Origin: Scenedesmus sp. ARA3
Lineage: Eukaryota; Chlorophyta; Chlorophyceae; Sphaeropleales; Scenedesmaceae
Assembly: GCA_004335835.1 (NCBI GenBank)
Contig: RWJK01001124.1
Location: 107,793-171,792, forward strand
DNA: 64,000 nt
Reading direction: 5' to 3'
This document shows, piece by piece, positions 44,373 to 55,873 of this stretch. The position numbers and the translations under genes are program-made. The notes beneath the pieces were generated by a model. The model was given only the letters and a program-made list of their open reading frames with translations. It was not told the DNA's origin and did no database searches. Each line of letters begins with the position of its first letter. The stretch's first letter is position 1.

Positions 44373-47300
44373 TGAAGAGGCCTCAGGTGGTCGTGCTGCA
44401 TGTGGCAGTGCCGCATGCTGCGTTGCCTTGACATCGGACACTGAGAAGTGACACCGTCAGAAACACACAGCGCCAGCAAACCGCACCACAATCCCAAGCC
44501 CGAACAACACCTACATACAGGTATACAGGCATCATAACGGGTGTGCCTTGGCAGCCTGCAGGCGTAACTTGCTGCCTGGCTGCTCAATGGGACTGATTGG
44601 GAGATCGGCATATCTGCTTGTGACTGAAAGAAAGCAATGCATGCTGCAGCAGCACTAGCTTGCTGCAGCGGTTGCAAGCTGCAGCAGTTGCAAGCTGTGG
44701 TGCTGCTCAGTTGGAGGGCAGGGGCAGGCGCATCATGATGTACAGCATCCTGGAGTTGGGTTTGCAGGAAGGCCATGTGGGCATGCAAACGCAAGCGCGG
44801 CATCAGCACAGGGTGCGTCAGGCGCATGGCAGTCCACTGGGAGGATTGGGAGAGTATGGGGCGTGGGCTCCTCTGATCCAGCATTGCTTTGAAGGTGCGC
44901 AGCTGTGCATTTATCTGGTCTGATCTGGTTTAATCTGGTTTTTATCGGATATCTGGTTTGATTTGTCTGTTTTGCATGGCAGCTTGGAAGGTTGGCTTGC
45001 AGGCTGTCTAATGCGGGCTGCAATCCGCGACCAGAAATCTGACACAACATACACAGCTACTCATGTGCTGCAGCTCAGAAGGTGCATGCAACGCATGAAG
45101 GCTTGACAAGTTGGTTTGAGTTGTGGATTTGAATTGGGGCGTAAGTTGGTTGATTTTGCAGTTGACGTCTCAGGACTCTGGCGTCAAACTGTGCGTTAGG
45201 GCATGGACGCAGTGCGCATGCCGGCATGTCCTCCCTTCACGCACCTAGTGCATGTGATTGATCCGTATTCTGTGATTATCATGGACCATGATCCGTGGTA
45301 CTGCTACGCTGCGGTGGCTGTGTCGAATTGGTCAGCACTGGTGGCAGCGGGCTCTGATCTGTGTCACTTGGGCTGCTGCTGCTGCTGCCACTAACAGCAC
45401 AGCCTTGATACTAGTGGAAGCCTGCTGCGTAGTATGCTTTCAGACTTTCTGCACAGCACCAGGTGTGATGCAGCGCGCTCATTGCAGTATTGCAGTACGC
45501 GCTGCTGCTTTTTTGCCTGATCCAGCTGGCTATCATTGTGCCAGCTTCCTGGCGTGCAACTTTGCTGCTGCATGCTTTGTGGGATGAACACTGTCTAGTG
45601 CTTTGCATGCGTGACATGGCAGCGCTGCCTGCCTGCCTGCCTGCCTGCCTGTGCAGCGCACTTGAGGCAGCGCATGGCATGTGCAGCCCATGATGTTTAG
45701 TGTGTCTGTAGGGTCGCATAATCGCGTTTCTCACGGCACAGCTGTCAATTTAGTTTAATTTGTGCCGTCGTTCATGATGACCGGCGTGCAGCAGCGGTGG
45801 CATCCAGCACCGTGGTTTCTAACTTCTCTACTTACACTGCTGCTTCAGTGTGCTGGCTTTGTGACAATTGTGTTTCTAGCAGCACAACTGTCAATTGAGT
45901 TCAATCGAGTTGTATCTGTGCCGTTGTTCATCGACGGGCTTGCAGCAGCGGGCCTTGTGCATGGCTCTGGCCACAAGACTTGCAGGATTTTTGTAGCAAG
46001 GTAGATGGTCTGGCAGTTGCAGCAGACAAACATGGCAGGCATTGTCTGCGCAGACGCATGCATTGTGGTCAATGCTTGTCATCTGGCCAGCATCTGCCGC
46101 TTTGTCTGTCGTGTAAGCAGTGGGGCGCGCGACAGGTCTTTCTACGTCAGCCTGCCTGTCAGCGTGTGTGCCTCATTATGCAGCAGACCATTCGTTGTGC
46201 TTCCCGTTCGATTTGCAACAGGCTTATCAGTTGTTTGTCCTGGTTCATGGCTACAAGGTTGTCTGTTGAATTCCCAATTTGCTATGCAACAGACTCTTTG
46301 TCATGCGCGCACACCTCAGTGCGCAACAGATCTATCAGCTTCTGTGCACACAACTTCATACCCAACATATTGTCTGTTGTATGTTCACGCGTGTGTGCAA
46401 CAGACTGTGCAGTATGTGTGTTGAGATCAGTTTGCAACAGGGCTGGTCACTGTGTGTGTCCAGCTCATTGCGCAAACGTTGATCTGTTCTGATTTGTCGG
46501 CGACATTGTCAGGTCACTGCACAGCACAGACTACTGGTGTGTGCAGCTCAGTGCGCAACATGTTACTGATGTCTGTGCAGCAGCGTACACAGCAGATTCA
46601 TCACATGTGTGTCCAGATCAATGCGCAATGCGTTACTTCAGTTCAGATCAGTGCGCAATAGCTTGCTTTTGTTTGTCAGGTCAGTGCGCGCTAAATGTTT
46701 CTGTTCTGCGTGCAAGATTGTTTCCATGTGTCCAGATTAGTGCGCGACAGGGTGCGCACCAATATGGTGTGGCGGGTCTACACAATGGCGACCAATCGGG
46801 AGTCCAAGTCGTCAGAACACTTGCGGAATCTTGCGAAGCTGGTCATATTGGTTTGACAGTTGCGCAATGTGGCAGTGATTTGTCTTTTGCTTCAACTGAA
46901 CGGTGCCGCGTTCAAATAATTTCAGCAAGGAACATTCATGCATGTGGAACGTGCACTCATGATCTGCACTTGCTTATCTGCACTTGCTTATGTTGGCAGA
47001 TGGCTCACAAGTGCACATGGCTGCATGGAGATGTCTTGGTGTTGTCCTTCTGCAGCCATGATCTGGCTGCGCCTCACAGCAGCTCCCTTTACAACATCCG
47101 CCCCAGCTGTTGCTGCGTATGTGTTGTTGGCCTGCAGCAGCATTGTTGGTCAGAGTTTGCTTGGTGGTTTGTGTATTACACAGTGAAGTAGGCATGTGTA
47201 CTGTCAGCTGTCAGGAAGGCGTGATCACCTGGTGCTTGTATCGCAGCTGCCTTGTGCAAAATGACAGTTTTACAAAACCTAATTAGGCGTGGTAAATGCA

Positions 47301-49067
47301 CAACAGCGCACCTGCAAGCAATGCTGCTTGTGCTCATGAGCACCTGATCAGTTGTGGGCTGTTTGCTGTGGGGTTCATGCGTGCTGCTGTGTGTCACCGC
47401 AGCATCCATGGGACACCTGCAGAATGAGCAGTGTGCCGCAAGTGCTGCGCAGGTGTTTACTGGACTGGTTTCTTTCTGAATTTGGGCAATGTACGTGTGC
47501 ATTAGGGCATGGATGCAGGCATGAATGCCAGCATTTATTGCTTCATGTATTTTGTACAAGCACTGCTGTGCCCTGATCCCTCGGCGTGGCAGCAACTGTC
47601 TGCACTTGTGCGCTGGCAGCGCTGTTGCACGCTGTTGGATCTCAGGTTTGATTTGGGGGGGGTGTCTGGTGTGCAGCGGTTGGTTGTACATGTTACCACT
47701 GCAGTGCAGTGCGTGCCGTCTGGGCTGGTACTTTTGGTTTGCTTGGTGTACCCGTTAACTTTGGTTGCTCTCAGCCTGCCTCTGGGGGGCGAGAGTGTGG
47801 CCACTGATGGCGTGCCTGTGAACGTGTTTGGCTGAGACCAGCACAACGTAGTAGGAGATCGTTGCTAGACAGCTGTGCAGCGATGCACATAATGCTTCTC
47901 AGCACATGGTGCAGCGGCGGTGTCTTGGAGGCAGCAGAAGGCTAGTATGAAGGCAGTGGAAGGATGTTGCCAGCAGCTATGCAGTTGTGCAGCCTTGCAC
48001 ATAACGATGGGTGTCACGGAGGGGATGGAGTCACTGTCACAGAGTGGCATTGACAATACAGTCTGGCCTGTAGGCCATTCTTGGCAGATGAAGAGTGATG
48101 TGGCAGCCAGTGGTTGTGCGCAGCAGTGCTTGTACAGCTGAAGAATCCATGGAGTGGCCGGGGAGTGACGACGTCCTGGCCAGGGAGTGACGACGAGGCT
48201 AAGCAGCAAGTGTACTCGGCTCCTGTTACAGGTTCCTGCAGCGTGTGCCATGTGTTGGGGCCGCAAACTTAACGATGTAAAAATGTTACATTTTATGCCG
48301 CTACCTGCATGCGGCGGCGTTTGTGGTGCAGCCGTGGTGGCCTTGCCCAATTAGTTGGCACTGGCCGCGATGGCTCTTACCTGTGTCCAGGGGCTGCGGC
48401 TGTTGACATGGAGTACTGCTGCAATCGCAATCTGTGCAGCTCTTTGTATTGGCAGCAGCGTTTCAGAGACATATAGCAGAGATAGCTTGATAGCTCTGCT
48501 GCAGCTGGCAGGTGAGTACTCACTAGTGGTGTCAAAGATTTTGGCGTGCCTGCTGCCTGATCACCTGTACACCCACACCATTGGTGTTGCATGTTCAAGC
48601 TGTTCATCTGATGCACTGCAGCCTGTGTTGCATCGGGTCATAAGTCTCCGATGGTTGTGCGGTGCCACTGCAAACCTCCTGCAAACCGGCACCTCCCTCC
48701 AGACAATGGAGCTCACCTGCAACACTCCCCTCATGCAATAGCGCAGCACGTACCACGTCGTGAGAGCCAACCAAGTCTCTGGCACATGACCTGAGTGTTC
48801 GAACTGTCGCATCCAGGGCCTGTAACCATTAGCGTGTGATCATGGCACTGGTGCAACAATCGATGACATGACACGCTACTCCACACAGGGTAGCGTTATA
48901 TGGTCAGCTTAATTAACATAAGTCAACTTCCTTTTTTGTTTGGAGAAGATCATACTACCATCGAGACTGCCAGCACACCCCACGCTTACACAAGTAAAAT
49001 TCTCGTGCCCGCTGCCTCTAGTCAGTCTCCATTGCTTCGCAACGGTTTCATATACAGCTGAGCGTCC
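44373..49067. other. Intergenic between B1 and B2
   Basis: 4.7 kb, the longest gene-free stretch. I see no supported gene. It has a GCCT microrepeat (45629-45652), ATCTGGTTT-like repeats (44914-44960), degenerate TGCGCAACAG-type repeats (46180-46760) and a two-unit GGGAGTGACGACG repeat near 48160-48195. Confidence 0.5.
46180..46760. repeat. Degenerate repeats around T(G/T)CGCAACAG
   Basis: About a dozen irregularly spaced occurrences (roughly every 30-75 bp) of a core like GCGCAACAG or TTGCAACAG, often preceded by CAGT or ATCAGT. It looks like an old, decayed minisatellite. Confidence 0.55.
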
Positions 49068-50901
49068 ATGGACCGGTCCAAAAGCAGATGTCGAAGCTCA
49101 GGCGGCATCGGCAAAGGGGACCACCTCAGACTGATGCGAGACAAGGCTCTGAGGCAGATGGAGCAAGTAAAATCACAGTTGGAAGTGAGTAGCACGTGAA
49201 GTACCTCACACGGCTTGCAATGACGGAGCCGCATGCCAGGCATTGCCTTGCTGGGCCGTACAGTGACAGGAGGTTAACTGGCCATGGCACGTGTGTTCAT
49301 CGTTTGCTGCAGGTCGCAAACGAGCAGCGAATGTTTGAGCTGGAGCGCAGCAACGTCTTGAGTGACATGATCTCGCTGCAGGCCTGCGTGATGGAGCTGC
49401 TGCGCAGGCACTGGTCCTGGATGTATGACTTGGCACCAGAGGCAACAGCAGCAGAGCCAGCCTCCACCAGCCAACCAGCGAACAGCTGCAGCAGCGGGCA
49501 GTCAACACTGCACCAGAACCAGTACAAGCAGGGTCAGCACAACTGCATGAGGCAGTTGCTGGCAGCCACGCCACAGCAGCTGCAGCGGGCACTGACCATG
49601 ACACCCCAGGACTGGTGGGTGATCCGGTTTTGAACGCTTGTGCTGTGCTCGTTGGGGCTGTACATGTACATGGCTGCAAACTGAGCACGTGTTCATGGCT
49701 GCAACCTGAGCACGTGTTCATGGCTGCAACCTGAGCACGTGTTCATGGCNNNNNNNNNNNNNNNNNNNNNNNNNNNNNNNNNNNNNNNNNNNNNNNNNNN
49801 NNNNNNNNNNNNNNNNNNNNNNNNNGCAACCTGAGCACGTGTTCATGGCCGCAACCTGAGCACGTGTTCATGGCTGCAACCTGAGCACGTGTTCATGGCT
49901 GCAACCTGAGCACATGTAGTACGGCTGCAACCTGAGCACATGTAGTACGGCTGCAACCTGAGCACATGTAGTATGGCTGCAACCTGAGCACATGTAGTAT
50001 GGCTGCAACCTGAGCACATGTTCATGCTGTAGCCTGGTACTCACCTTGCATTGCAGGGTCAGCAGCAGCAAGCAGCACAGCACCATGTCGCCCCGTGTGG
50101 AAAGCCTTGCATTAAACACACCACCTGACAAGGCACCTGTATTCATCAACTGCCAGCAGCTTACGATACATGACCATTTGAACAATGGATGCAGCACCGT
50201 CGTTGCACACTAAAGAAAGTGGCAAGCAAACCTGCCACCTGGTTTGCTGTCGCCTGTCCTGCAGGGTGGAGATGGGGCGCTGCCATTTCAGGGAGCTCTC
50301 AGTGCTTCTGGAGTTTGTCAACAGGCCGCAGGAAACATACCGAGACGACCCCGCTGCGTTTGACGCAGCTGCCACTGCCGCAGCAAGCCTTGCAAGCGTC
50401 TTCTTTGGTGCGGACAGCTCAACAGCGACGTCGGCAGGAGAGGAGGCGGACACAGCAGGGACAAAGACAGCAGCAGCTGCAGCAGCAGCAGCAGGCAGCG
50501 TTGCACCTGCAGAGCAGCAGCAGCCGGAAGGAGAAGCGGATGCGGTTGCTGCTGTCGCTGCAGCGGTGGATGGCAGCTTGCCCTGGGATCGGGACCCCAT
50601 GCGGCTGCTGTGCGACGCGCTGGCCAGAACTTCAATGATGTGCCACCTGGGGCTGATGCATGCCTGTATGAACTTCTTCTATGCAGGTCGGCTGCAAGTT
50701 AGCAGGTGCTTGAAGGCTGCAGGCGGTTGCAAACAGACGCGGCTTGCAGATGCTCTGCAGCTTGACAACTCAAGCGAAAGCCTGCAGTGTTGGCACCCCA
50801 GCACATTGGCGTGGCTTGCATTGTCACACGCTTGTGCGTTGCAGCTGTGGCAGAGGCTTGTACTGTTGTCATGAGTGTCGCTATTGCTGCCACCACCCTC
50901 A

Positions 50902-50957
<56 letters not shown>

Positions 50958-51916
50958 AGGCAGCCTGAACATGGAGACGATGCAGCCAGAGACGCCCAGC
51001 CCGCGCTTCTGGCGGGGCGTGGTGGAGCGGCTGCACCTCAGCCCCACGCAGCAGCTGCACTTCAGGGTGGCAGTGCAGGAGTACCGCCGCCTCACACGGT
51101 GCGCATTCGCATGGAGTCAGTCATAAGAGAGGAAGTTTTGCGTTATGTTGTTTAGAATGAAATGTTCAAAATGAATTTAGTAGTGTTGCTCACATGAGCA
51201 TGGTTGAACAGGCACGAAGTGCAGGGTGTGGGTTGTACTGCCAGTGATTGGGACGTACATGTCACTCTCAACACATGTGCAATGATGCCGGCGGCCCACA
51301 CATCGGCGCAAGCGGCTGTGGCTGTCAGGGTATAATGCAGCGTGTTACAAACAGCGCCTGTAACGCAAGGAACGCACCTGGTAGCTGCTATCGCGTTTAC
51401 AAGTGACTGCTACTCCCGGGATCGCAAGCGTGATTGAGCATTCACAAAGTAGCATTGCGTGCGACAGCGCATACACAGGCCCGTGCTGTGCTAATCAGCT
51501 TGATTTATGCGCGTGGAGTGTTTTGTCCTTGTTCTTACCATATTCAAATGTACTGGCTGCTGCACCGCTGCGTAGGGCTGGCAGCGCAGCAGGCCTCGAC
51601 CTGGTGCATAACATGCAGCACTTCAGCCTGTCAGATGTGGCGGCACGGTTCATTGCAGAGGGCCAGCCCCCAACTGCGGCAGCAGCAGCAGGCGAAGCGG
51701 AGCCAGCAGCAGCAGCAGCAGCAGCAGCAGGAGGTGCACCAAGCAGCCGTGCCTCGCCAGAGGCAGCAGCGGTAGCAGCAGGCATGTGTGGCAGCAATGT
51801 CACGGCAACCCAGGGTGTGAGCCGAGGCACTTCAGATGCCGGAGGCTCCGAGTTTGCTGCTGCTGCTGGCTCCTCTGCCAGTGCAGCTGCTGCTACTTCT
51901 GCTGGTGGCGGCAGCG

Positions 51917-51955
<39 letters not shown>

Positions 51956-53164
51956 ATGACAATGCTGCTGCCGGCAGCCCGCTGCAGCAGCTGGATGCCA
52001 AGCTGCAGCGGCACTGGCTCAGCTACTTCTGCAACATCCAGCTGGTGAGCTGTCGTAACAGCGCCTGACTGGGCGCTATGCTTGGCAGGGTGGGTTGTAA
52101 ATGGAGCGAGTTGAGTGTGTTTGAGTGTGTTGAGCATGGGCAAAGCGTGGCTTACTGCGGCTGGCGTGGTTTGCATCTTCAGGAGCTGCCTTCACAGCGC
52201 TGTGCAGCCTGCAGTGGCTGCAGGCGCCATGCATGCAGCATGAGCTGCAGCACCTGCTGACGGAGCGCGTGTACTTCATGACGCTGTCATGGGCACTTTA
52301 TGCATGCCATGTGACAGCTTTGAACATTGCTGGCGGCCATGCGGCTGGCAAGTGCGGCTACACAAGCACTCAAGCAGCAGGTGCAGCCATGCACACAGAT
52401 GCACAGCTCTCTGACAGCATTGCTTTGGGACTACTGATCCTGCGCAGGTGAACGCTTTCATAATGAACTCGGTGACCCCGTACCAGCACGCGCTGATGTG
52501 GATTGCAAGCTACCCTTACTTCCCCATTCCAGGATCAATTGCTGAAGGTAAGCTGAATCAGTAACTGCAGCAGCGGCAGCAGCAGTAGCAGCAGCTGCAA
52601 TTCATATCTGTTGTGAACGGCCAGCTACCCCTGCCCCCCCCATGATGGGTGTAATGGCTGAAGGTAAGCCAAACTCTACACTGCAGCTGCTGGTGTCGCC
52701 TGTGTCATCTACAAATCTTAGCAGGTGTAAGCTGTGAAGACCTAGTGGTAATGCATCGTGTGTCAGCAGAGTGTTTGTGTTTGTACCCAGGTACCGGTGC
52801 ATGCAAGCAGGCTAGGTTCCGTGCGCGTTGTGCTAGCAACCCGCATGGCCTGTCTAGAAGTGCTGCCATCGACAGATCGAGCTGCTCACTGTTGCAGAGC
52901 TCGCACACTGGATGTTGGTCGAGTTGATAGAAGAATCAGGTTGATTTCAGGCAAATTTCTGCTCCGCATGCTGCTCACCCGTGCACTGTTATCTGCTTGG
53001 CTGGCCATGCAGCGCTGGATGCCGTGCCTGCAACCGGCGATCCGCCGCCGCTGCCGCCGCACATCCAGGCACACATCAGCAGCAGTGCGGAGCGCCACAT
53101 CGCGCGCCGCAGCGCACTCATGGCGCAGCAGAAGCAGGAGCTGCGCTGGTGGGAGCAGCAGTAG
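49068..53164 (+). CDS. Family B copy 2 (B2), basic/coiled-coil protein
   Basis: Seven exons: 49068-49184, 49313-49614, 50265-50686, 50960-51098, 51576-52044, 52448-52547, 53013-53164 (TAG); in phase, 566 aa, no internal stop. Exons 1, 4 and 6 match B1 in length exactly. The N-terminus MDRSKSRCRSSGGIGKGDHL is basic and runs into a coiled coil (DKALRQMEQVKSQLE, LERSNVLSDM). The bZIP basic signature N-x7-R is absent. Exon 2 has MELLRRHWSWMYDLAPEA, exon 3 GRCHFRELSVLLEFVNRP, exon 4 NMETMQPETPSPRFWRGVVE then RLHLSPTQ, exon 5 FSLSDVAARFIAEGQP then poly-Ala, exon 6 TPYQHALMW and SYPYFPIPGSIAE, exon 7 ALDAVPATG and LRWWEQQ. The exon-6 and exon-7 motifs align with the family A C-terminus. Intron 2 contains a 25-bp minisatellite and an assembly gap. 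The function is unknown. Confidence 0.83.
49671..50026. repeat. 25-bp minisatellite in B2 intron 2
   Basis: Units of the form GGCTGCAACCTGAGCACGTG plus TTCAT lie on both sides of the assembly gap. Units left of the gap, and the first ones to its right, carry CACGTG; later units carry CACATGTAGTA. The true copy number is unknown because the gap falls inside the array. Confidence 0.93.
49750..49825. other. Assembly gap (N)
   Basis: 76 N bases inside the B2 intron-2 minisatellite. It is probably a collapsed tandem array and does not touch coding sequence. Confidence 0.98.
50902..50958. repeat. (CTG)n tract abutting the B2 exon-4 acceptor
   Basis: About 19 CTG units ending in the CAG acceptor of exon 4, in the same position as in B1. 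Confidence 0.92.
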
Positions 53165-55873
53165 CCTGCTCTGCAGCAAAGAGGTGGAATTCGTGTCATC
53201 ATCGTGAAAATTGTGTCATCATCATGTTGAACATCAGAACAGTTGCCACGGCATGCTGATTGCATCAGCTGTGACTAGCTGCTTCTTGGGAGGGATGGAG
53301 TGGGTGAATTGGGGTGTTACACGACTGGACGTTATTGCAGACACTGGACTGAGACGCTGGCTTGCTTGATCGAGTTGCAGTGCTGCTCAGTTGAAGGTAG
53401 TGGAAACACAGGTCACGCGTAGCGCTGCTGATCAGTACGGCAACGTTCTGTAGGAGCCTCATCTGTGCATCTGATCACCAGGGGTACAATCATATTGTGA
53501 AGTATGTTTCATGGGGATGCGTGCACTGGTGAGTATATTGGGTCTGGGAGTAAAACACTTTCATTTGGTTCAAAGCAAGGCGGTATGGGTGCATTTGTGC
53601 ATGTGTTCCTAGGCCAGTCTGTGGTTCTGTGTGCTGTGGTGCATGATGCCACAAACTCCTGGAAACCCCGCCCCTTTGCTGTAGCGGCTAATATGTTGCT
53701 GCTTGTGGAAGCAGCACCAGATGCCGCAGCTCCAGCACGCGGGTGCAGCTGTAGTTACTGCATGCGTATGGCTGCTGGAGGTAGAGCAGCGTGCACACGG
53801 CTGCAATGCAAGACTCTCGATCTTTGTTTACAGAACGCATGGATGTGATGTTGGCAGATTATCTGGGTGTGAACACTGGGAGAGTGATTTCTGCAATAAA
53901 AAGAGTTATGGTGTCGATGACCCTGCACCCGCCTTCTTATGCATTACGGCTGCAATGTGGCTTGGTGGTTGCTACAATTCAGTTGGTTCTGTACAACTTA
54001 GTTTTGGCTGGACAGATGCAGTTCCTGAGGCTATATAAGTTTTATGTATGGTGTACGGGCAGAATCGCAGCATACGTGTATCACTCTCTGAATAAATACA
54101 TTGCCTGGCCGCCAGGTCAACGTGCACGAAAGGTGGGCGCACCGCAGCTGCCGCTGCATTTTTGGGTGTTGTGCTCAAAGTACGTATGCGGTGGTACTCT
54201 GGATTGCATGTCTTGCTGCATTCTTGGTGCAGCTGGGGAGCTGTTCTGCTTGTTGATTGGCAGGCGTGCACGCCTTATGGCTAAGCAGCTGTTATGGCAG
54301 TGCCAGCAGTATGTATGATCCTACCTGCAGGCGGTGCCAGATGTCAGGCGTGTGTGTTGCTTGCAGGCGGTGCTCCTGCAGCCGTATGCCTCAACCTGCC
54401 ACTGAAAGGCAGGGAAGAGGAAAAAGCAGTGCATGATTTGTGTACATATGTCCAGACATCTGCTTGTGTTGTTTTCTGGGAAGGAGCCACTTGGTTGGAC
54501 CGCAGGTCTCTACAGCGCATGCGCTCCCATTCAGGTGCGCAGTAGTCAGTGGTCATGCTGGCAGCGGATATATCAAGGTCAAGTGCAGCTGGCTCAGTTG
54601 AAGGTCGAGAAGTGACAGCTGTTTCAGGCTTGTAGCCTGAGGCTTGCAGCACTCTGCTGTTGCTGTGTCCTGCTCTGTGGTTGCTGACTCAGCAGCGGCG
54701 GAGTTTGGAACCCGAGCGACACGTGCCCTGCTCCGTGCCTGCCTATGGCCAGTGAAACACCGTTGGGTGTTTGCCTGCGTATCTTCTGTTTGAGTGGTGC
54801 TTGGTGACTGGCGGTGTGGGTGCGGCTTGTTACGACCGCTGTCTTGCATCTGCACGTCCCTGGTTGACGTGGCTTTGTGCGTGTTTGCATGATTGTCTAT
54901 GCTGGCGCGTTTTGTTTGCGATGCCTGTCGATATATGGTGTCAGCGACTGTGTTGGCTTTTGATGGCTTGTGCCTCAGTCTTCTCCTTTTGGAGGGCCCC
55001 TCCAGCCGGTCTGAAGGGCTAGGCTGCATACAGCACTGACTAATAGACTTCACTGTTCAACTGTACATCTGCAGCATGTTGTCAGTTGTGAGTTCAGGAT
55101 GAAATTGTGTCAGGGCTTCTGTGTGTACTCCTGCTGTATGCCAAGAGTGACCCCGAGGCATGCCGAGTGCGCAGTGCCAATAAAGCAAGCTTTATTGGAT
55201 ACAATTGTTATATTATGACAAAGTTGGTGACAGTGTTATGCTGAGTCAGTGTAACGGTTGCAGCTTGGGTCATGAGATGCCAGGAATTGGCAGCAGCACT
55301 TGCGCATGACGCCCACTCTGCTCTTGCCTGTATGCGGGCCGCCTAACACGTGTTGATGCCGCCTTACGTGTGTTGATGGTCGCATGGAGGGTTGGATCCT
55401 GTGAATTCCTACTCACAAACAAGCTATGCCTCTTCTGTTGCACATATTTTGTTTACCCCTGAGCTCGTTAACCTGTGCAGCCTCACTGGTAGCATGGAAT
55501 TATCTTCACCTAGTCAGCATGCGAAGCATTAGGTCCGAAACTGCTGTTTCCCACGGGAGCCAACACTGCACGGCACGCTGCTGTATGCAGTTTTTCTCAA
55601 GACATTTGACTGTTTTGAGCTTAAACTCCGGCCTGGCGGATGCCTTCCCGCGCCGCGATCGCGTTTGACTGCACACGTTGACCTGTTACATAACAGCACG
55701 AGGGCTCGCCTACTGGGTGCTCTGATTCATTGATGCCATCGATAATGCGGTTCACATGTCTGTCTTGGACGTGCACCAAACTGCTCATATCCTGTGATTG
55801 TTCTGCCAACGCACTCACTTCAGGCGACACGGAAGCAATTATGCATTAACTTTACAGTTCATTAGTCAACATC
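53165..55873. other. Intergenic between B2 and the dynein IC gene
   Basis: 2.7 kb without a supported gene. A 166-codon Lys/Arg-rich frame on the minus strand (54553-55053) lacks motifs and splice support. A perfect hairpin lies at 55177-55198. Confidence 0.5.
55177..55198. other. Perfect hairpin CCAATAAAGC / GCTTTATTGG
   Basis: Ten-base arms with a two-base loop (AA). Each strand contains AATAAA. It could be a bidirectional 3'-end or terminator-like element, or chance. It lies about 680 bp upstream of the dynein gene. Confidence 0.6.

Noticed and set aside
49671..50026. CRISPR-like array.
   Set aside because: Units are contiguous 25-bp repeats without unique spacers, in a eukaryotic intron.
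52180..52310. Possible extra exon in B2 intron 5, open frame with TALCSLQWLQ after a CAG acceptor.
   Set aside because: The open frame does not fit the phase-0 junction between exons 5 and 6, there is no usable donor, and B1 has no counterpart.
54553..55053. 166-codon Lys/Arg-rich frame on the minus strand as a gene.
   Set aside because: No motif, no ATG-supported start that I can defend, no splice-linked continuation, and competing frames on the other strand.
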